From an uncultured Lachnospiraceae bacterium (GTDB lineage: Bacteria; Bacillota; Clostridia; Lachnospirales; Lachnospiraceae): DNA of 53,860 nucleotides. The number at the start of each line of letters is the position of its first letter. The stretch's first letter is position 1. Of this stretch, positions 32,990-42,557 are shown piece by piece. The notes under the pieces are model-generated. The model was not told the origin of the DNA and made no database searches. It saw only the letters and a list, made by a program, of their open reading frames with translations. The position numbers and the translations under genes are program-made. The stretch is taken from positions 1 through 53,860 of the forward strand of contig CAOKWI010000023.1 of the NCBI GenBank assembly GCA_948473115.1, read 5' to 3'.

Positions 32990-33703
32990 TCAGAACAATC
33001 CTGTCACAAGGACTGCCAGAATCCCGCCGATGGAAGAACCTGCCAGGTTAACCACCAGCTGGTAGGGCCAGTCAACCTTCTCCCCGTTCTTGTTAGGGAA
33101 AGGCAGGATCGCGAACCAGACACTGCTGAATACGGAACGCATGGCATTCATGCTGAATCCGGTACTGTTTAACGTCAATGCCAGAATCGCAACCGCCGCA
33201 AACCCGATCACCCCGATCTGCAGCGCCGCGGAATCACCGCTGGTTGCTTTCAGGCAGGTAAATACCAGGAACAGGAATGCAAAGGTCGCAAGAATCTCCT
33301 GCACAAAGTTCAGCACCATGTTTTTCTCCACAGGATACGCGGAGAAAATGCCTCTCTTGGGCGCATCAGGGGATGCCTTGAAGGAATCCCAGAAAAATAC
33401 CATGCACAGGATTTCAGCCGCACCTGCCGCCAGGAACTCCATCAGCAGATAGATCAATGCCTCCGTGATGGGCAGCGCCCCGGTAATGATATTGCCGAAC
33501 ACAACACCGGGATTCAGATAAGCAGGGCCTCCCATGATCACAGCCGTTGTAAGGCCCAGCCCCACCGCAAGGCTCCACGCAATCACCAGTTCCACATAAT
33601 TCAAAGTTGATACCAGAGTCTTCTTCAGGGACACATTGCACATATATGCATAGCCTCCCAACAGGAACACAAGACTTCCGGCAAATTCAGCCACGTATCT
33701 CAT
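32990..33703 (-). CDS. Aquaporin/glycerol-facilitator family channel with altered NPA motifs
   Basis: A 237-aa MIP-family protein with six transmembrane segments. The first NPA box reads YLNPGVVFG and the second FSMNAMRSV, so both deviate from NPA. The conserved GL.....G...LNPG pattern and the later Arg still identify the fold. It may carry propanediol, glycerol or another small solute; PduF-type facilitators are precedents. GAGGGCGATAAA precedes the ATG. It is 42 bp after the PocR-domain chemoreceptor gene and followed by a terminator, so the two form an operon. Confidence 0.8.
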   Translation of the reverse strand: MRYVAEFAGSLVFLLGGYAYMCNVSLKKTLVSTLNYVELVIAWSLAVGLGLTTAVIMGGPAYLNPGVVFGNIITGALPITEALIYLLMEFLAAGAAEILCMVFFWDSFKASPDAPKRGIFSAYPVEKNMVLNFVQEILATFAFLFLVFTCLKATSGDSAALQIGVIGFAAVAILALTLNSTGFSMNAMRSVFSSVWFAILPFPNKNGEKVDWPYQLVVNLAGSSIGGILAVLVTGLF

Positions 33704-33745
33704 TTTATCGCCCTCATTAACCTTTCGTATTTGATTGCTAAAGGA

Positions 33746-34516
33746 TCACTCCTTCATAGCCTCCACTTCAACGGAGATATCGGAAACGATCTCTTCGATC
33801 TCTTTATTGACTACCGTACTCTGCTCGGACAGCTTGCCCACTTCCTTCGCAACCACGGCGAAGCCCGCGCCCTTCTCCCCTGCCCTTGCCGCCTCAATGC
33901 TGGCATTCAGTGCAAGGATCTTCTGCTTGTTCTGCAAGGCCTTCAGCTCGGAGGTCTTCAATGTGATACGCTCCACCAGCTTGTTGGTGCTCTCTGCGCC
34001 CCTGGAAAGCTTATCAATGATCTTGCTGTTGATCTTCTTCGCATACTCGGCATTGATGAAATTATTCAGCACTTCGCCCAGCAGTTCCGCGGAAGCATGG
34101 ATCGCCTCCTCAGTACGCACATTCACCTTATGTAAGGCGTCAATATACAGATCCTCATTGACACCGATCTCCCTTGCCACCCTGCGGAACTTCTCCTCAT
34201 CAGGGTTTTCAGGAAGCACCTGTCCGCCGATGACGGAACCAACCTGCTTTCCATCTACTACAAGCGGAATCCCAAAATCGATCAGCCCCGCATGGCAATG
34301 ATACACACCTTTGCCTTCCCTGTCGCACTTCTCACACCTGGCGCACCCCTCTGCGCTTCCGCGTGTCAGCTTGATACAAAAATCAGTGAAATTATAACAC
34401 TCAGAGATATATTTGCCGTCCCCGCCTACTGCTACTGTAGCCAAACCGGTAGCTTTCGCCCAGCTTGACATGATGTGTTCAAATTTAGCCATGTCAGTAA
34501 ATTCTTTGATTTCCAT
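33746..34516 (-). CDS. Soluble chemoreceptor-like protein with PocR sensory domain
   Basis: A 256-aa protein without membrane segments. The N-terminal PocR domain (about 5-145) has the Cys/His pattern [12 protein letters not shown]...[10 protein letters not shown]. The C-terminal part is a methyl-accepting chemotaxis signalling domain with the tip motif [25 protein letters not shown] shortened here ([17 protein letters not shown]). PocR in Salmonella responds to 1,2-propanediol, so propanediol or a related sugar product may be sensed (inference). No HAMP is evident. GGAGG lies ten bases before the ATG. Confidence 0.88.
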   Translation of the reverse strand: MEIKEFTDMAKFEHIMSSWAKATGLATVAVGGDGKYISECYNFTDFCIKLTRGSAEGCARCEKCDREGKGVYHCHAGLIDFGIPLVVDGKQVGSVIGGQVLPENPDEEKFRRVAREIGVNEDLYIDALHKVNVRTEEAIHASAELLGEVLNNFINAEYAKKINSKIIDKLSRGAESTNKLVERITLKTSELKALQNKQKILALNASIEAARAGEKGAGFAVVAKEVGKLSEQSTVVNKEIEEIVSDISVEVEAMKE

Positions 34517-34557
34517 TACCCGCGTCCCTCCAATGTAGTTTTTATGAATATAGCATA

Positions 34558-34586
34558 ATTTTAACTTTTTTTGTCCAATTTGTCAA
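34558..34586 (-). promoter_or_regulatory. Sigma-A-type promoter of the PocR chemoreceptor-channel operon
   Basis: Minus-strand TTGACA (34581-34586) and TAAAAT (34558-34563), 17-base spacer, about 40 bp before the start codon. Confidence 0.85.
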
Positions 34587-34670
34587 TTTCTTTCCAGAAT
34601 CCTGTATGCGATTTGACCAAATTTCTAAAAGCTGTTATAATGCTATCAAAAAAACTGACGGAGAACAGCT

Positions 34671-36224
34671 ATGACACCTTTTAAAAAATTACTTCCAAAA
34701 GACTACGCCCGCATCCTTTTTTTCCTGTTCATGGCCATCGGTATCTTTGCCCGGATCTGGAAATTCGGCATTGTCCCCGGGGACATTAACCAGGATGAAG
34801 CGTTTGCCGGATATGACGCGTACAATCTCCTTCATTACGGCATGGATTCCGCCGGCTACCGCTTTCCGGTCTACCTGACCACCTGGGGAAGCGGCACCAG
34901 CGCGCTCAATACTTACCTGATGATCCCCTTTATGGCGGTCTTCGGGGCAAAGATCTGGGTCATCCGGATTCCCCAGGTCATTGTGGCATGTCTCACCCTG
35001 TGGGTAACCTATCTCCTCGTAAAAAGATTGTTCCATGAGAAAATCGCCCTCTGCGCGCTGTTCCTGTTGGCCATCTCCCCCTGGCATATCGGCATGTCAC
35101 GCTGGGGCATGGATTGTAACATGGCGCCGGGTTTTCTGATCTTCGGGCTCTACTTTTTCGTGAGAGGGCTGGAAAACAATAAGTACCTGATGCTCTCCGC
35201 CTTAATGTACGGTCTTTCCCTGTACTGCTACGCCACCATATGGCCCATTGTCCCGCTGATACTGTTCCTGCAGCTGATCTACGGCCTGGTCTACAGGAAA
35301 ATCCGATTTAACCGATACCTGATATTTTCCGGCCTGATCCTTGGGGTGCTTGCTGCGCCGCTTTTGCTGTTCATGCTGGTCAATATGGATGTGATAGAGG
35401 AAATCCGTCTTCCATTTCTCTCCATTCCCAGGCTTGTGGAAATGCGGGACAGTGAGATCTCCCTGGAGAACCTGTCCCTGAAAGCCAGGCGGCTCTGGTC
35501 CATCATGAAACACCAGTACGATGACCTGCCCTGGAACGCCACTGAGAAATATGGCATTTACTATGCCGGGACTCTCTCCTTCTTCATGCTCGGATTGTTT
35601 TATTGTGTGAGAAATTCTGTGAAAAAGTTCCTTCAGAAAAAGGAAGCGCCTGAACTTCTGCTTCTGATCCAGCTGGGAGGGGCGATTGTGCTGGGACTTC
35701 TGATTTACATCAACATAAACCGCTGCAATATCCTGTTCATTCCCATGATCATCATAGCCGCTGTCGGGATCTATTATCTGTGCAGCCTGATCGACCTGCG
35801 CTACCTGACCCTGGCTGCCATGTTCTATCTATGTATGTTCATCAGGTTCGAGCACTACTATTTCACAGAGTACAGTGATCTCATAGGCTACTATTTCTGC
35901 GCCGGCCTGGAGGATGCCGTAAAGGAAGCCGTCACCTATGAGGGGCAGATCAATGTAAGCTACGGCCTGATGCATTCCTCCATCCTCTTCCTGGCGGAGG
36001 TGCCGGTGCCAGAGTTCATTGAAACCGTTGAATATTTTTATTATCCTGACTCCTTCCTGGAGACCCGTTCCTTCGGCCGGTTCAACTTCGATTTTGACCC
36101 GACACAGCCTGACACCGACATTACCTACATCCTCAACCAGGCTGCGGATCTTACTCCCTTCGAGCAGGCAGGCTTTACGCTGCATACCCATGGTTATTAC
36201 ACTGTGGCGCATTTTGATCATTAG
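34671..36224 (+). CDS. GT-C/PMT-like membrane glycosyltransferase
   Basis: A 517-aa polytopic membrane protein with roughly 11-12 transmembrane segments. The first loop after TM1 has NQDEAF, the acidic motif typical of GT39/PMT-like GT-C enzymes that use polyprenyl-linked sugars. The C-terminal 100 residues are a soluble, aromatic-rich domain. GGAG lies seven bases before the ATG. It stands alone on the plus strand between divergent and convergent neighbours. Substrate unknown. Confidence 0.8.
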   Translation: MTPFKKLLPKDYARILFFLFMAIGIFARIWKFGIVPGDINQDEAFAGYDAYNLLHYGMDSAGYRFPVYLTTWGSGTSALNTYLMIPFMAVFGAKIWVIRIPQVIVACLTLWVTYLLVKRLFHEKIALCALFLLAISPWHIGMSRWGMDCNMAPGFLIFGLYFFVRGLENNKYLMLSALMYGLSLYCYATIWPIVPLILFLQLIYGLVYRKIRFNRYLIFSGLILGVLAAPLLLFMLVNMDVIEEIRLPFLSIPRLVEMRDSEISLENLSLKARRLWSIMKHQYDDLPWNATEKYGIYYAGTLSFFMLGLFYCVRNSVKKFLQKKEAPELLLLIQLGGAIVLGLLIYININRCNILFIPMIIIAAVGIYYLCSLIDLRYLTLAAMFYLCMFIRFEHYYFTEYSDLIGYYFCAGLEDAVKEAVTYEGQINVSYGLMHSSILFLAEVPVPEFIETVEYFYYPDSFLETRSFGRFNFDFDPTQPDTDITYILNQAADLTPFEQAGFTLHTHGYYTVAHFDH

Positions 36225-36240
36225 GGAAGCGATAGTGAAA

Positions 36241-36300
36241 CCCATGCAGGCATGGCACAAAGTCAACACAGTTTACCTGGCTCATCACTCACGGGAATGA
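36241..36300. repeat. Second repeat family, copy 2
   Basis: About 60 bp with CCATGCAGGCATGGCACAAA and CTGGCTCATCACTCACGGGA, similar to 25351-25413 and 42186-42250. It lies just after the glycosyltransferase stop codon. Confidence 0.6.
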
Positions 36301-36348
36301 AAGCGACACTCGGATCGAAGATGAATCCTTCGACAGTTTCTGACATAG

Positions 36349-36374
36349 GAAGGGGCAGGAAATCCTGCCCCTTC
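36349..36374. terminator. Bidirectional stem-loop between convergent genes
   Basis: A perfect 12-bp stem (GAAGGGGCAGGA/TCCTGCCCCTTC) with a two-base loop, between the plus-strand glycosyltransferase and minus-strand htpG. No T-tract follows, so it may stop or stabilise transcripts of both. Confidence 0.65.
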
Positions 36375-36406
36375 TCAGCATAGTGACTATACAATAACTG
36401 TTATTA

Positions 36407-38584
36407 TCATTTCGCCAGCATCATCATGATGTCATTGCTGCGGGCAATGAACTTTGTCATGGCCTCAGGCGCAAGGGGCGCATGCTGGATCTTAGCCAGG
36501 TCATAAAGCTGCTCACAGATCATCTCCACGTTTTCTCCCTCCTGATGCTCTGTTACATACTGCACCAGAGGATGGTTCGCATTCAGGATCAGCGTTTCTC
36601 CCTCGCCGCCGAAACCGTCCATATTCATGCCCGGCATGGAGTACATTTTCATCATGTCCTGCATACGCCTGCTCTCCTCGGACAGAGTGATCATGGAAGA
36701 GACCTTCTTATTCTTCAGCTTCTCCACCTTGATCACGATCTTGTCATTCTTCAATGCCTTTTTCATGATCTTGGAGATCGCTTCCGCCTGTTCCTCCATC
36801 TCCTTCTCCGCCTTCTTGGAGGTCTTGGACTTCAGCGCATCCGTCACATCAGCATCGATGCGCTGGAACTTAATGCCATCGTTCTTTGCCTCCAGCTGTG
36901 ACACGAAGGGCTGGTCGATATTGTGGGTCAGGATCACCGCGTCCATCTTTGCCGCCTTGAACATGTTGATATACTGGCTCTGCTGCTGCTCGTCAGTGAC
37001 ATAGTAGATAATCTTTTCCTTCTTCTCCTCCTCGGCTGCTTCCCCGTCGGCATCCTCCGGTGTCTCTCCCTCCGCGTTTTCTCCGGAAGTCTCGTCGGTG
37101 ACGATCTCCGCCTCCACCTTCTCACCGTTTTCGTCCACGGCGCTCTCCGCCGGTGTCTCTCCGTTTTCGCTCTCCGCGTCCACGGCGTTCTCGGCCGGTG
37201 TCTCTCCGTCTTCGTTTTCCGCGTCCACGGGCTTCACCTCCAGGCACTCAGGCAGGGTCAGGTATTTACCGTCAAGATTCTTAAACAGGATATAATCCGT
37301 CATCTTCTCGCAGAATTTGTCATCCTTTAAACAGCCAAACTTGATAAAGGGACTGATGTCATCCCAGTACTTGTCGTACTCTTCCTTCTCCGTCTTGCAC
37401 ATGCCGGAAAGCTTGTCCGCAACCTTCTTGGAGATATATTCCGAAATCTTTTTCACAAAGCCGTCGTTCTGCAGCGCGCTCCTGGACACGTTGAGGGGCA
37501 GGTCAGGACAGTCGATCACGCCCTTAAGCAGCAGCAGGAACTCCGGGATGACCTCCTTGATATTGTCCGCAATAAAGACCTGGTTATTGTACAGCTTAAT
37601 GGTTCCCTCAATGGATTCATACTCCATGTTGATCTTGGGGAAATACAGGATTCCCTTCAGGTTAAAGGGATAGTCCATATTCAGATGGATCCAGAACAGG
37701 GGCTCCTTATAATCCTGGAATACCTTGCGGTAAAATTCCAGATACTCCTCTTTGGTGCAGTCGTTGGGATGCTTTGTCCACAGAGGCGTCGTCTCATTCA
37801 ACAGTTCGGGGCGCTTCTGGATCTTAAGCTTTTCTTCCCCTTCCACGGTTTTGGTTCCGTCCTCGGCGGTCTTCTCCTCAGGATGGATCTCCTCCAGGAC
37901 AACGTCCCCTTCCCGTAATTCGTCCGCCTTGATGATCTGGGTCTCCTTGGTGTCCGCCTTGGACAGGTAGATCTCTGTGGGCATGAAGGAACAATACTTC
38001 TTAATCACCTCGCGTGCCTTATACTCATTACAGAACTCCAGGCAGTCTTCGTGCAGGAACAGTGTGATCGTGGTTCCCACCTCCTGCCTGTCGCCGTCCT
38101 CCATGGAAAATTCCGTTCCGCCGTCACATTCCCAGTGAACCGGTACTGCGCCTTCCCTGTAAGACAGTGTGTCAATATGAACCTCATCCGCAACCATGAA
38201 AGCGGAATAAAACCCCAGGCCGAAGTGACCGATGATCTGGTCGGAACTGCTCTTGTCCTTATATTTCTCAATAAAGTCCGCCGCTCCCGAGAAGGCGATC
38301 TGGTTGATATACTCCTCCACCTCATCCGCCGTCATCCCCAGACCGTTGTCGCTGAAGGTCAGAGTCTTCTGCTCAGGGTTTACCACCACATCCACCCTGG
38401 CCTTGTAACCTTCAGGCAGGGCATACTCCCCCATCATGTCAAGCTTCTTCAGCTTGGTCACCGCGTCACAGCCATTGGAGATCAGTTCCCTGTAGAAAAT
38501 GTCATGATCCGAATAGAGCCATTTCTTGATGATCGGAAAAATGTTTTCGCTGTTAATTGATAAACTGCCGCTTTTTGCTGCCAT
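36407..38584 (-). CDS. htpG: Hsp90-family chaperone HtpG with acidic insert
   Basis: A 725-aa HtpG. The GHKL ATPase motifs are present in the N-terminus (SNGCDAVTKL, SDNGLGMTADEV, GHFGLGFYSAF). E. coli HtpG is 624 aa; the excess is largely a Glu/Ala/Asp-rich stretch of about 75 residues (about 451-525) with GETPAE repeats, inserted in the middle domain just before KIIYYVTDEQ. The start is the ATG at 38584. A promoter and a perfect CIRCE element lie upstream, so HrcA control is expected. Confidence 0.95.
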   Translation of the reverse strand: MAAKSGSLSINSENIFPIIKKWLYSDHDIFYRELISNGCDAVTKLKKLDMMGEYALPEGYKARVDVVVNPEQKTLTFSDNGLGMTADEVEEYINQIAFSGAADFIEKYKDKSSSDQIIGHFGLGFYSAFMVADEVHIDTLSYREGAVPVHWECDGGTEFSMEDGDRQEVGTTITLFLHEDCLEFCNEYKAREVIKKYCSFMPTEIYLSKADTKETQIIKADELREGDVVLEEIHPEEKTAEDGTKTVEGEEKLKIQKRPELLNETTPLWTKHPNDCTKEEYLEFYRKVFQDYKEPLFWIHLNMDYPFNLKGILYFPKINMEYESIEGTIKLYNNQVFIADNIKEVIPEFLLLLKGVIDCPDLPLNVSRSALQNDGFVKKISEYISKKVADKLSGMCKTEKEEYDKYWDDISPFIKFGCLKDDKFCEKMTDYILFKNLDGKYLTLPECLEVKPVDAENEDGETPAENAVDAESENGETPAESAVDENGEKVEAEIVTDETSGENAEGETPEDADGEAAEEEKKEKIIYYVTDEQQQSQYINMFKAAKMDAVILTHNIDQPFVSQLEAKNDGIKFQRIDADVTDALKSKTSKKAEKEMEEQAEAISKIMKKALKNDKIVIKVEKLKNKKVSSMITLSEESRRMQDMMKMYSMPGMNMDGFGGEGETLILNANHPLVQYVTEHQEGENVEMICEQLYDLAKIQHAPLAPEAMTKFIARSNDIMMMLAK
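37040..37230. repeat. In-frame repeats encoding the acidic HtpG insert
   Basis: Imperfect repeats with the core CTCGGCCGGTGTCTCTCCGT recur about every 60 bp and keep the htpG reading frame. Confidence 0.6.
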
Positions 38585-38742
38585 CTTACAACATTCCTTT
38601 CTTATCATGATCTTTTTTATACTTCCGGCGCTTTCGCACCTTAGGAACTATAAGAATTAGCTTTACACCTTGACCCAGCATTTGCGAATTCAGACAAGGC
38701 AAATGTGAAGATTCATTCTTTGACAGTTCCTTACTAAGGACA

Positions 38743-38771
38743 AGTTTAAGACCGCCAAAAATAAAAGTCAA
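38743..38771 (-). promoter_or_regulatory. Sigma-A-type promoter of htpG
   Basis: Minus-strand TTGACT (38766-38771) and TAAACT (38743-38748), 17-base spacer. The 5' leader would be about 150 nt. Confidence 0.8.
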
Positions 38772-38778
38772 GGCAAAA

Positions 38779-38805
38779 TTAGCACTCATTTTGAATGAGT
38801 GCTAA
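38779..38805. promoter_or_regulatory. CIRCE element (HrcA operator)
   Basis: A perfect TTAGCACTC-N9-GAGTGCTAA, the canonical HrcA binding site, immediately upstream of the htpG -35 box. Confidence 0.97.
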
Positions 38806-38867
38806 TAATTCTCCGGGAATGCCCTGTTTTCAAGCATTTCCGCAATTCTAAAATTTTTGTGAACTGT

Positions 38868-39959
38868 CTATGAGAAAAACTCCGCGTACACCTCAAAGAA
38901 TCCGTTTGTAGTGACCTCCGGATCATGGATCAATGTGATCTCCTCCCAGAGCTTCGTATTCAGGTTCCTGACCAGCGTGTCAACAAACCTGTCATACTCC
39001 TGTCCAAAGACCTCCCTGCGACGCTCCTCCACGATCTCCTGTTTACTGATATCCGTCTGTTCCCTGTCAAAGGTACTCAGGCATTTGATGATATGGTAAC
39101 CGCTCTCGCTTTCCACCACCTGACTGATTTCATTGGTCTCCAGCGCAAATGCCGCCTCCTCAAATGCCTCGTCCATCTCCCCCTTCCCGAAAGAGTAAGT
39201 AATGGTGGAATCCTCACTGTAACGGGACGCCAGATCCACAAAGTCGTTTTCTCCGTTTACTGCCAGTTCCCTGATTTCAAGCGCCTTCTCATAGACTGCC
39301 CGCTTCAGGTTCTCCGGCAGGGGCACCCTGCTGCCCGTCCCGTCCGTGGTATAAGTGCGGATCAGGATGTGCTGTACCGTGATCGTTCTCGCCTCGTCGT
39401 CGCTGATCTCCGGGTTCACGTCCTGGATAATGTACTGATACACCTTATCCGCCAGGGCATACTCCGTGTAGAGCTGCCGGATCACCTCAAGATCTGCGCC
39501 CATCAGTTCCTTCTCCCTGTCATTCAGCGTCTGAAAGTACTTCTCAGCCGCCTGGTCCACCTTCTCCTGTTCCTGGGAATCCAGTGTGACCTCCTTATCC
39601 CGGGCCAGCAGATACATAGTCTTGATCTGCGCGATCTTCGCCAGCACCGTCTCCTTTACATTCTCCTCCAGGGTCATCCCGTCCAGCGCCACATTCCACA
39701 CCTCGGGACCGTAAACGCTCTCGTACTGATTCTGTGTGGTGGTCAGATATACCATGACCTCCGCGGTGGTACAGGACGCGTCGCCGATGCGGAACACCTC
39801 ATCCTTTCCAAAGCCGGTGGTAAACACTACCTTGGTGCCGCTTCCGTCCTTACCGCAGGCGGCCAGTCCGGTCAGCCCCAGCACCACAGCCAGTGCCACG
39901 GCTGTCAGTTTTCTTCTATATTTGCATATCCCTTCCTGCCTGTCAGGTTGAAGTTCCAT
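38868..39959 (-). CDS. PrsA-like peptidyl-prolyl isomerase lipoprotein
   Basis: A 363-aa secreted lipoprotein. A signal segment ends at the lipobox GLAAC (Cys about 35). A SurA/PrsA-type helical N-domain is followed by a parvulin rotamase domain (about 195-305, TVQHILIRTY, SEDSTITYSFGKGEMDEAFEEAAFAL, written here in parts: YSFGKGEMDEAFEE). It should help fold exported proteins. GGGGGG lies before the ATG at 39959. It follows htpG's regulatory region but is a separate unit. Confidence 0.88.
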   Translation of the reverse strand: MELQPDRQEGICKYRRKLTAVALAVVLGLTGLAACGKDGSGTKVVFTTGFGKDEVFRIGDASCTTAEVMVYLTTTQNQYESVYGPEVWNVALDGMTLEENVKETVLAKIAQIKTMYLLARDKEVTLDSQEQEKVDQAAEKYFQTLNDREKELMGADLEVIRQLYTEYALADKVYQYIIQDVNPEISDDEARTITVQHILIRTYTTDGTGSRVPLPENLKRAVYEKALEIRELAVNGENDFVDLASRYSEDSTITYSFGKGEMDEAFEEAAFALETNEISQVVESESGYHIIKCLSTFDREQTDISKQEIVEERRREVFGQEYDRFVDTLVRNLNTKLWEEITLIHDPEVTTNGFFEVYAEFFS

Positions 39960-40097
39960 CTTTCACCCCCCGCATATGCACACCATGCCCGCGGTACCGC
40001 ATCCCGCTCATTTCACGGTTGCCTGTAACTGCTATTTCTTGATTCTAACACAGGTTGGGGGAAATTTACAAGATAAGAAAAAACGCTTCCTCAGATG

Positions 40098-40676
40098 TCA
40101 GGAACCGGGCTCCGTCTCCACAGGTTCCATCCCTTCCGGCAAAGCAATATCCACCTCGGCATTTTCTGCCTTGCCCTGGGGATCATACTCCACCTGCTTT
40201 TCTTCCTCATCCCACAGGGAATCGTATTGCTTCCTCTTCTCTTCCAGTTCCTTCAGCATCGCCATGTTCTTCGCCGACATATATAATTCCATACTGTATT
40301 CCATCAGCTTCTGCTCATCTGTGGCAGGTACCCTGCCACCGCTGGAAATGCGCCTTGCCACCTCCATGATCTTTGCCATGTCGACAGCGTAATCACTCAT
40401 GGCATCGGACTGCTGCCTGCAGACCTCCGCATTCCACACCAAAGCCTCCTGCTCCGCAAGACTGTCCAGAACCTTCAGGTTTTGTTCAAATTTCTCTTTG
40501 TTGGCATTTATGGAGAGCTCCAGGGTTGCCGCTTCCTCCGCGAACAGTTCCCTGCCGCCTTCGGTGATATTCATCTTCCGCTCCAGGGTCTTCTGACGGT
40601 TCAGCAATTCCCTCCTCTGGTCAATCAGCTCCTGCCTTTGGATCCGATATGCCTGCTGTGCTTCGATCAGTCTCAT
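40098..40676 (-). CDS. Coiled-coil protein of unknown function
   Basis: About 192 aa, almost entirely helical, with a long coiled coil (about 5-105) and an acidic Pro/Glu tail. No family recognised. The ATG at 40676 is preferred over the GTG at 40685 because AAGGA abuts the latter. It lies upstream of the PrsA-like gene on the same strand and may be cotranscribed. Confidence 0.65.
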   Translation of the reverse strand: MRLIEAQQAYRIQRQELIDQRRELLNRQKTLERKMNITEGGRELFAEEAATLELSINANKEKFEQNLKVLDSLAEQEALVWNAEVCRQQSDAMSDYAVDMAKIMEVARRISSGGRVPATDEQKLMEYSMELYMSAKNMAMLKELEEKRKQYDSLWDEEEKQVEYDPQGKAENAEVDIALPEGMEPVETEPGS

Positions 40677-40899
40677 TTCATCCACTTCCTTATGGTTTCA
40701 TTTGGCACATCCTTGTGTCTGTATCCTATATCGGCATTTCCCCATGAAAATTGAGTAGCTGACTATATATAATTCCATCTCCTGTCAGGAAGTCGCTGAG
40801 GGAACCGGCACAATCCCCGAAAAAACTCATCTCAGTTCCTTAAAAAGGGCGGTGAAGCTCCACAAGAAACCGGTACAACCGCCTCGGGTTTACAGTACC

Positions 40900-41223
40900 C
40901 TAAAACGATCCGCACATATCAGAAAGCAGCAACAGTACATTTTGTATCCTGCTCACCTGCTGATGCCCCAATGTCTCTAACAGACAGCTGATCTGCTCTG
41001 AACCCTGGCTGGATATATCTTCCCCCATCATGATATAATCACAACTCACTGACAAAGCCTTGGATAACCTGCACAGCACATCTGCCGAAAACCCTTTTTT
41101 CCCGGTCTCTATCTCATAGAGAAACTTGGAAGAAATATCTACCTTTTCCGCCAGCGCCTCCCTTGTATAACATTGAATTTCACGCAATTCCCTGATTCGT
41201 TCTCCGATAAACCTGTCCGACAT
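40900..41223 (-). CDS. XRE-type HTH regulator
   Basis: A 107-aa protein with an N-terminal Cro/C1-type HTH (about 5-60; LAEKVDISSKFLYEIETGKK is the recognition region). The C-terminal half is helical and has no recognised effector domain. Targets unknown. Confidence 0.85.
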   Translation of the reverse strand: MSDRFIGERIRELREIQCYTREALAEKVDISSKFLYEIETGKKGFSADVLCRLSKALSVSCDYIMMGEDISSQGSEQISCLLETLGHQQVSRIQNVLLLLSDMCGSF

Positions 41224-41316
41224 ATTAATCCTCCATCTGATAAAATTTTACAATTTTCACCAGGGATTAATAAACCGTCAATAGTTCCGCACACCATTAC
41301 CGCCTGTTCTCCCATA

Positions 41317-42006
41317 TCAGCGATGCAGCAGCATGTGCATATCCGTCAGGATCCGAACCGCCGCCTTCCGGTCATCGTCCTCCAGCAGGTTCAGCGCACA
41401 ATTCAATTCCCTCCACAATCCCTTTGTATCCTCCAGGATAAATGCGGGGGATACCTTGAACAGATCATACATTTTCCAGATCATCTCACTGTCCGGCAAT
41501 ATCCTTCCGTTTTCCAGTTCCCGCAGTTTCTTGATATCCACTCCCAACAGATCCGCCATCCTCTGCTGCGTAAGCTCCTTCCGGATCCTTACACAATAGA
41601 AGACATTGCTTTTGGCCCCACTGTTTCCGCTCTCGCACTGTATATATTCCAGCTGCTCGCAAATCGCCTCAAAAGCAGTTTTCTTCTTGTCCATCGTTTT
41701 TGCAGTCCTGGCCAGGACATACAACCATTTGAGGTAACACATAAGTTCTTCCGTTCCGCAGTCCTGTAATCCTGACAAGCCCTCCCCGTCCGACGCCTTT
41801 TTGCCGGTAAAGACATAGAGAACATCCACGTCGGAAGTACACAGTCCCTTTATTTCATAATAGGAAAAACGTTTGCTCCCTGTCTCCGCCCTGCTGTAGT
41901 GACTCTGCAGCATTTTCATGCGATAGCAGAGCAGACGCTGGGTCAGGTTCAGATTCTCACGTTCTTCCCGTAATCTCCGCAAAACACTTTGGTATTTACT
42001 GTCCAT
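41317..42006 (-). CDS. Protein with two XRE-like HTH domains
   Basis: A 229-aa protein. An N-terminal HTH-like segment (about 5-60, LTQRLLCYRMKMLQSHYSRAE) and a second HTH (about 145-195, ELTQQRMADLLGVDIKKLRE) flank a helical linker. The start at 42006 is supported by GAGG; the ATG at 42018 has a poorer site. It may bind DNA as a bivalent regulator. Targets unknown. Confidence 0.75.
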   Translation of the reverse strand: MDSKYQSVLRRLREERENLNLTQRLLCYRMKMLQSHYSRAETGSKRFSYYEIKGLCTSDVDVLYVFTGKKASDGEGLSGLQDCGTEELMCYLKWLYVLARTAKTMDKKKTAFEAICEQLEYIQCESGNSGAKSNVFYCVRIRKELTQQRMADLLGVDIKKLRELENGRILPDSEMIWKMYDLFKVSPAFILEDTKGLWRELNCALNLLEDDDRKAAVRILTDMHMLLHR

Positions 42007-42185
42007 AGGTATCCTCATCCATTCTTATTATTGAGTGCTCTCAAAAACTCTTATTCACGATCAGCACATTCCTGACCTTTATATGTTACCCATTCTAAGG
42101 TTTTCTGATTCCCCATTCAATACCTGTGTGTGTATACTCCCATAAATCAAAGACCTCGCGGCATTCGCCAAGCCAGCTTGCTGAC

Positions 42186-42314
42186 TTTATGCTCATGCAG
42201 GCAACGGTACAAAGTCAGTTACACTGACTTGGCTCATTGCTCGCAGGAATCAAAAACCCGCGGGATGAGCCGGCTGTCCGTATAAAAACGGCCACTTGGC
42301 TCATTGCCCGCGGG
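42186..42314. repeat. Second repeat family, copy 3, with a long inverted repeat
   Basis: 42186-42250 resembles the copies at 25351 and 36241. Next to it, CCCGCGGGATGAGCC (42257-42271) faces GGCTCATTGCCCGCGGG (42298-42314), a 15-bp stem with a two-base bulge and an inner GGC-rich dyad. The surrounding 551-bp spacer (42007-42557) holds no convincing gene. Confidence 0.65.
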
Positions 42315-42557
42315 AATAATATGGTTCACCGCAACAGCTTGAATGAAAGACAGAACACGGTGACACAATCGTTTGATCACAGAACATCATATGACTGCAA
42401 AAGAGTGGGGACAGGATTAACACAAATAATATCCATCATGTTATACAGACATTTTAGTAAACCACGCAAGATTATAATAATACTGATTGCACATATTCAA
42501 AACCCGCTATGGTTCCTGCCGTGACAAACTAATGGTAATACTGTGTTTCCTGTATCC

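Noticed and set aside
38586..38789. 67-codon open frame on the minus strand
   Set aside because: It lies over the CIRCE/promoter and leader of htpG, with no independent support.
42237..42524. 95-codon open frame on the plus strand
   Set aside because: It runs through the inverted repeat and has no ribosome binding site or recognisable domain.
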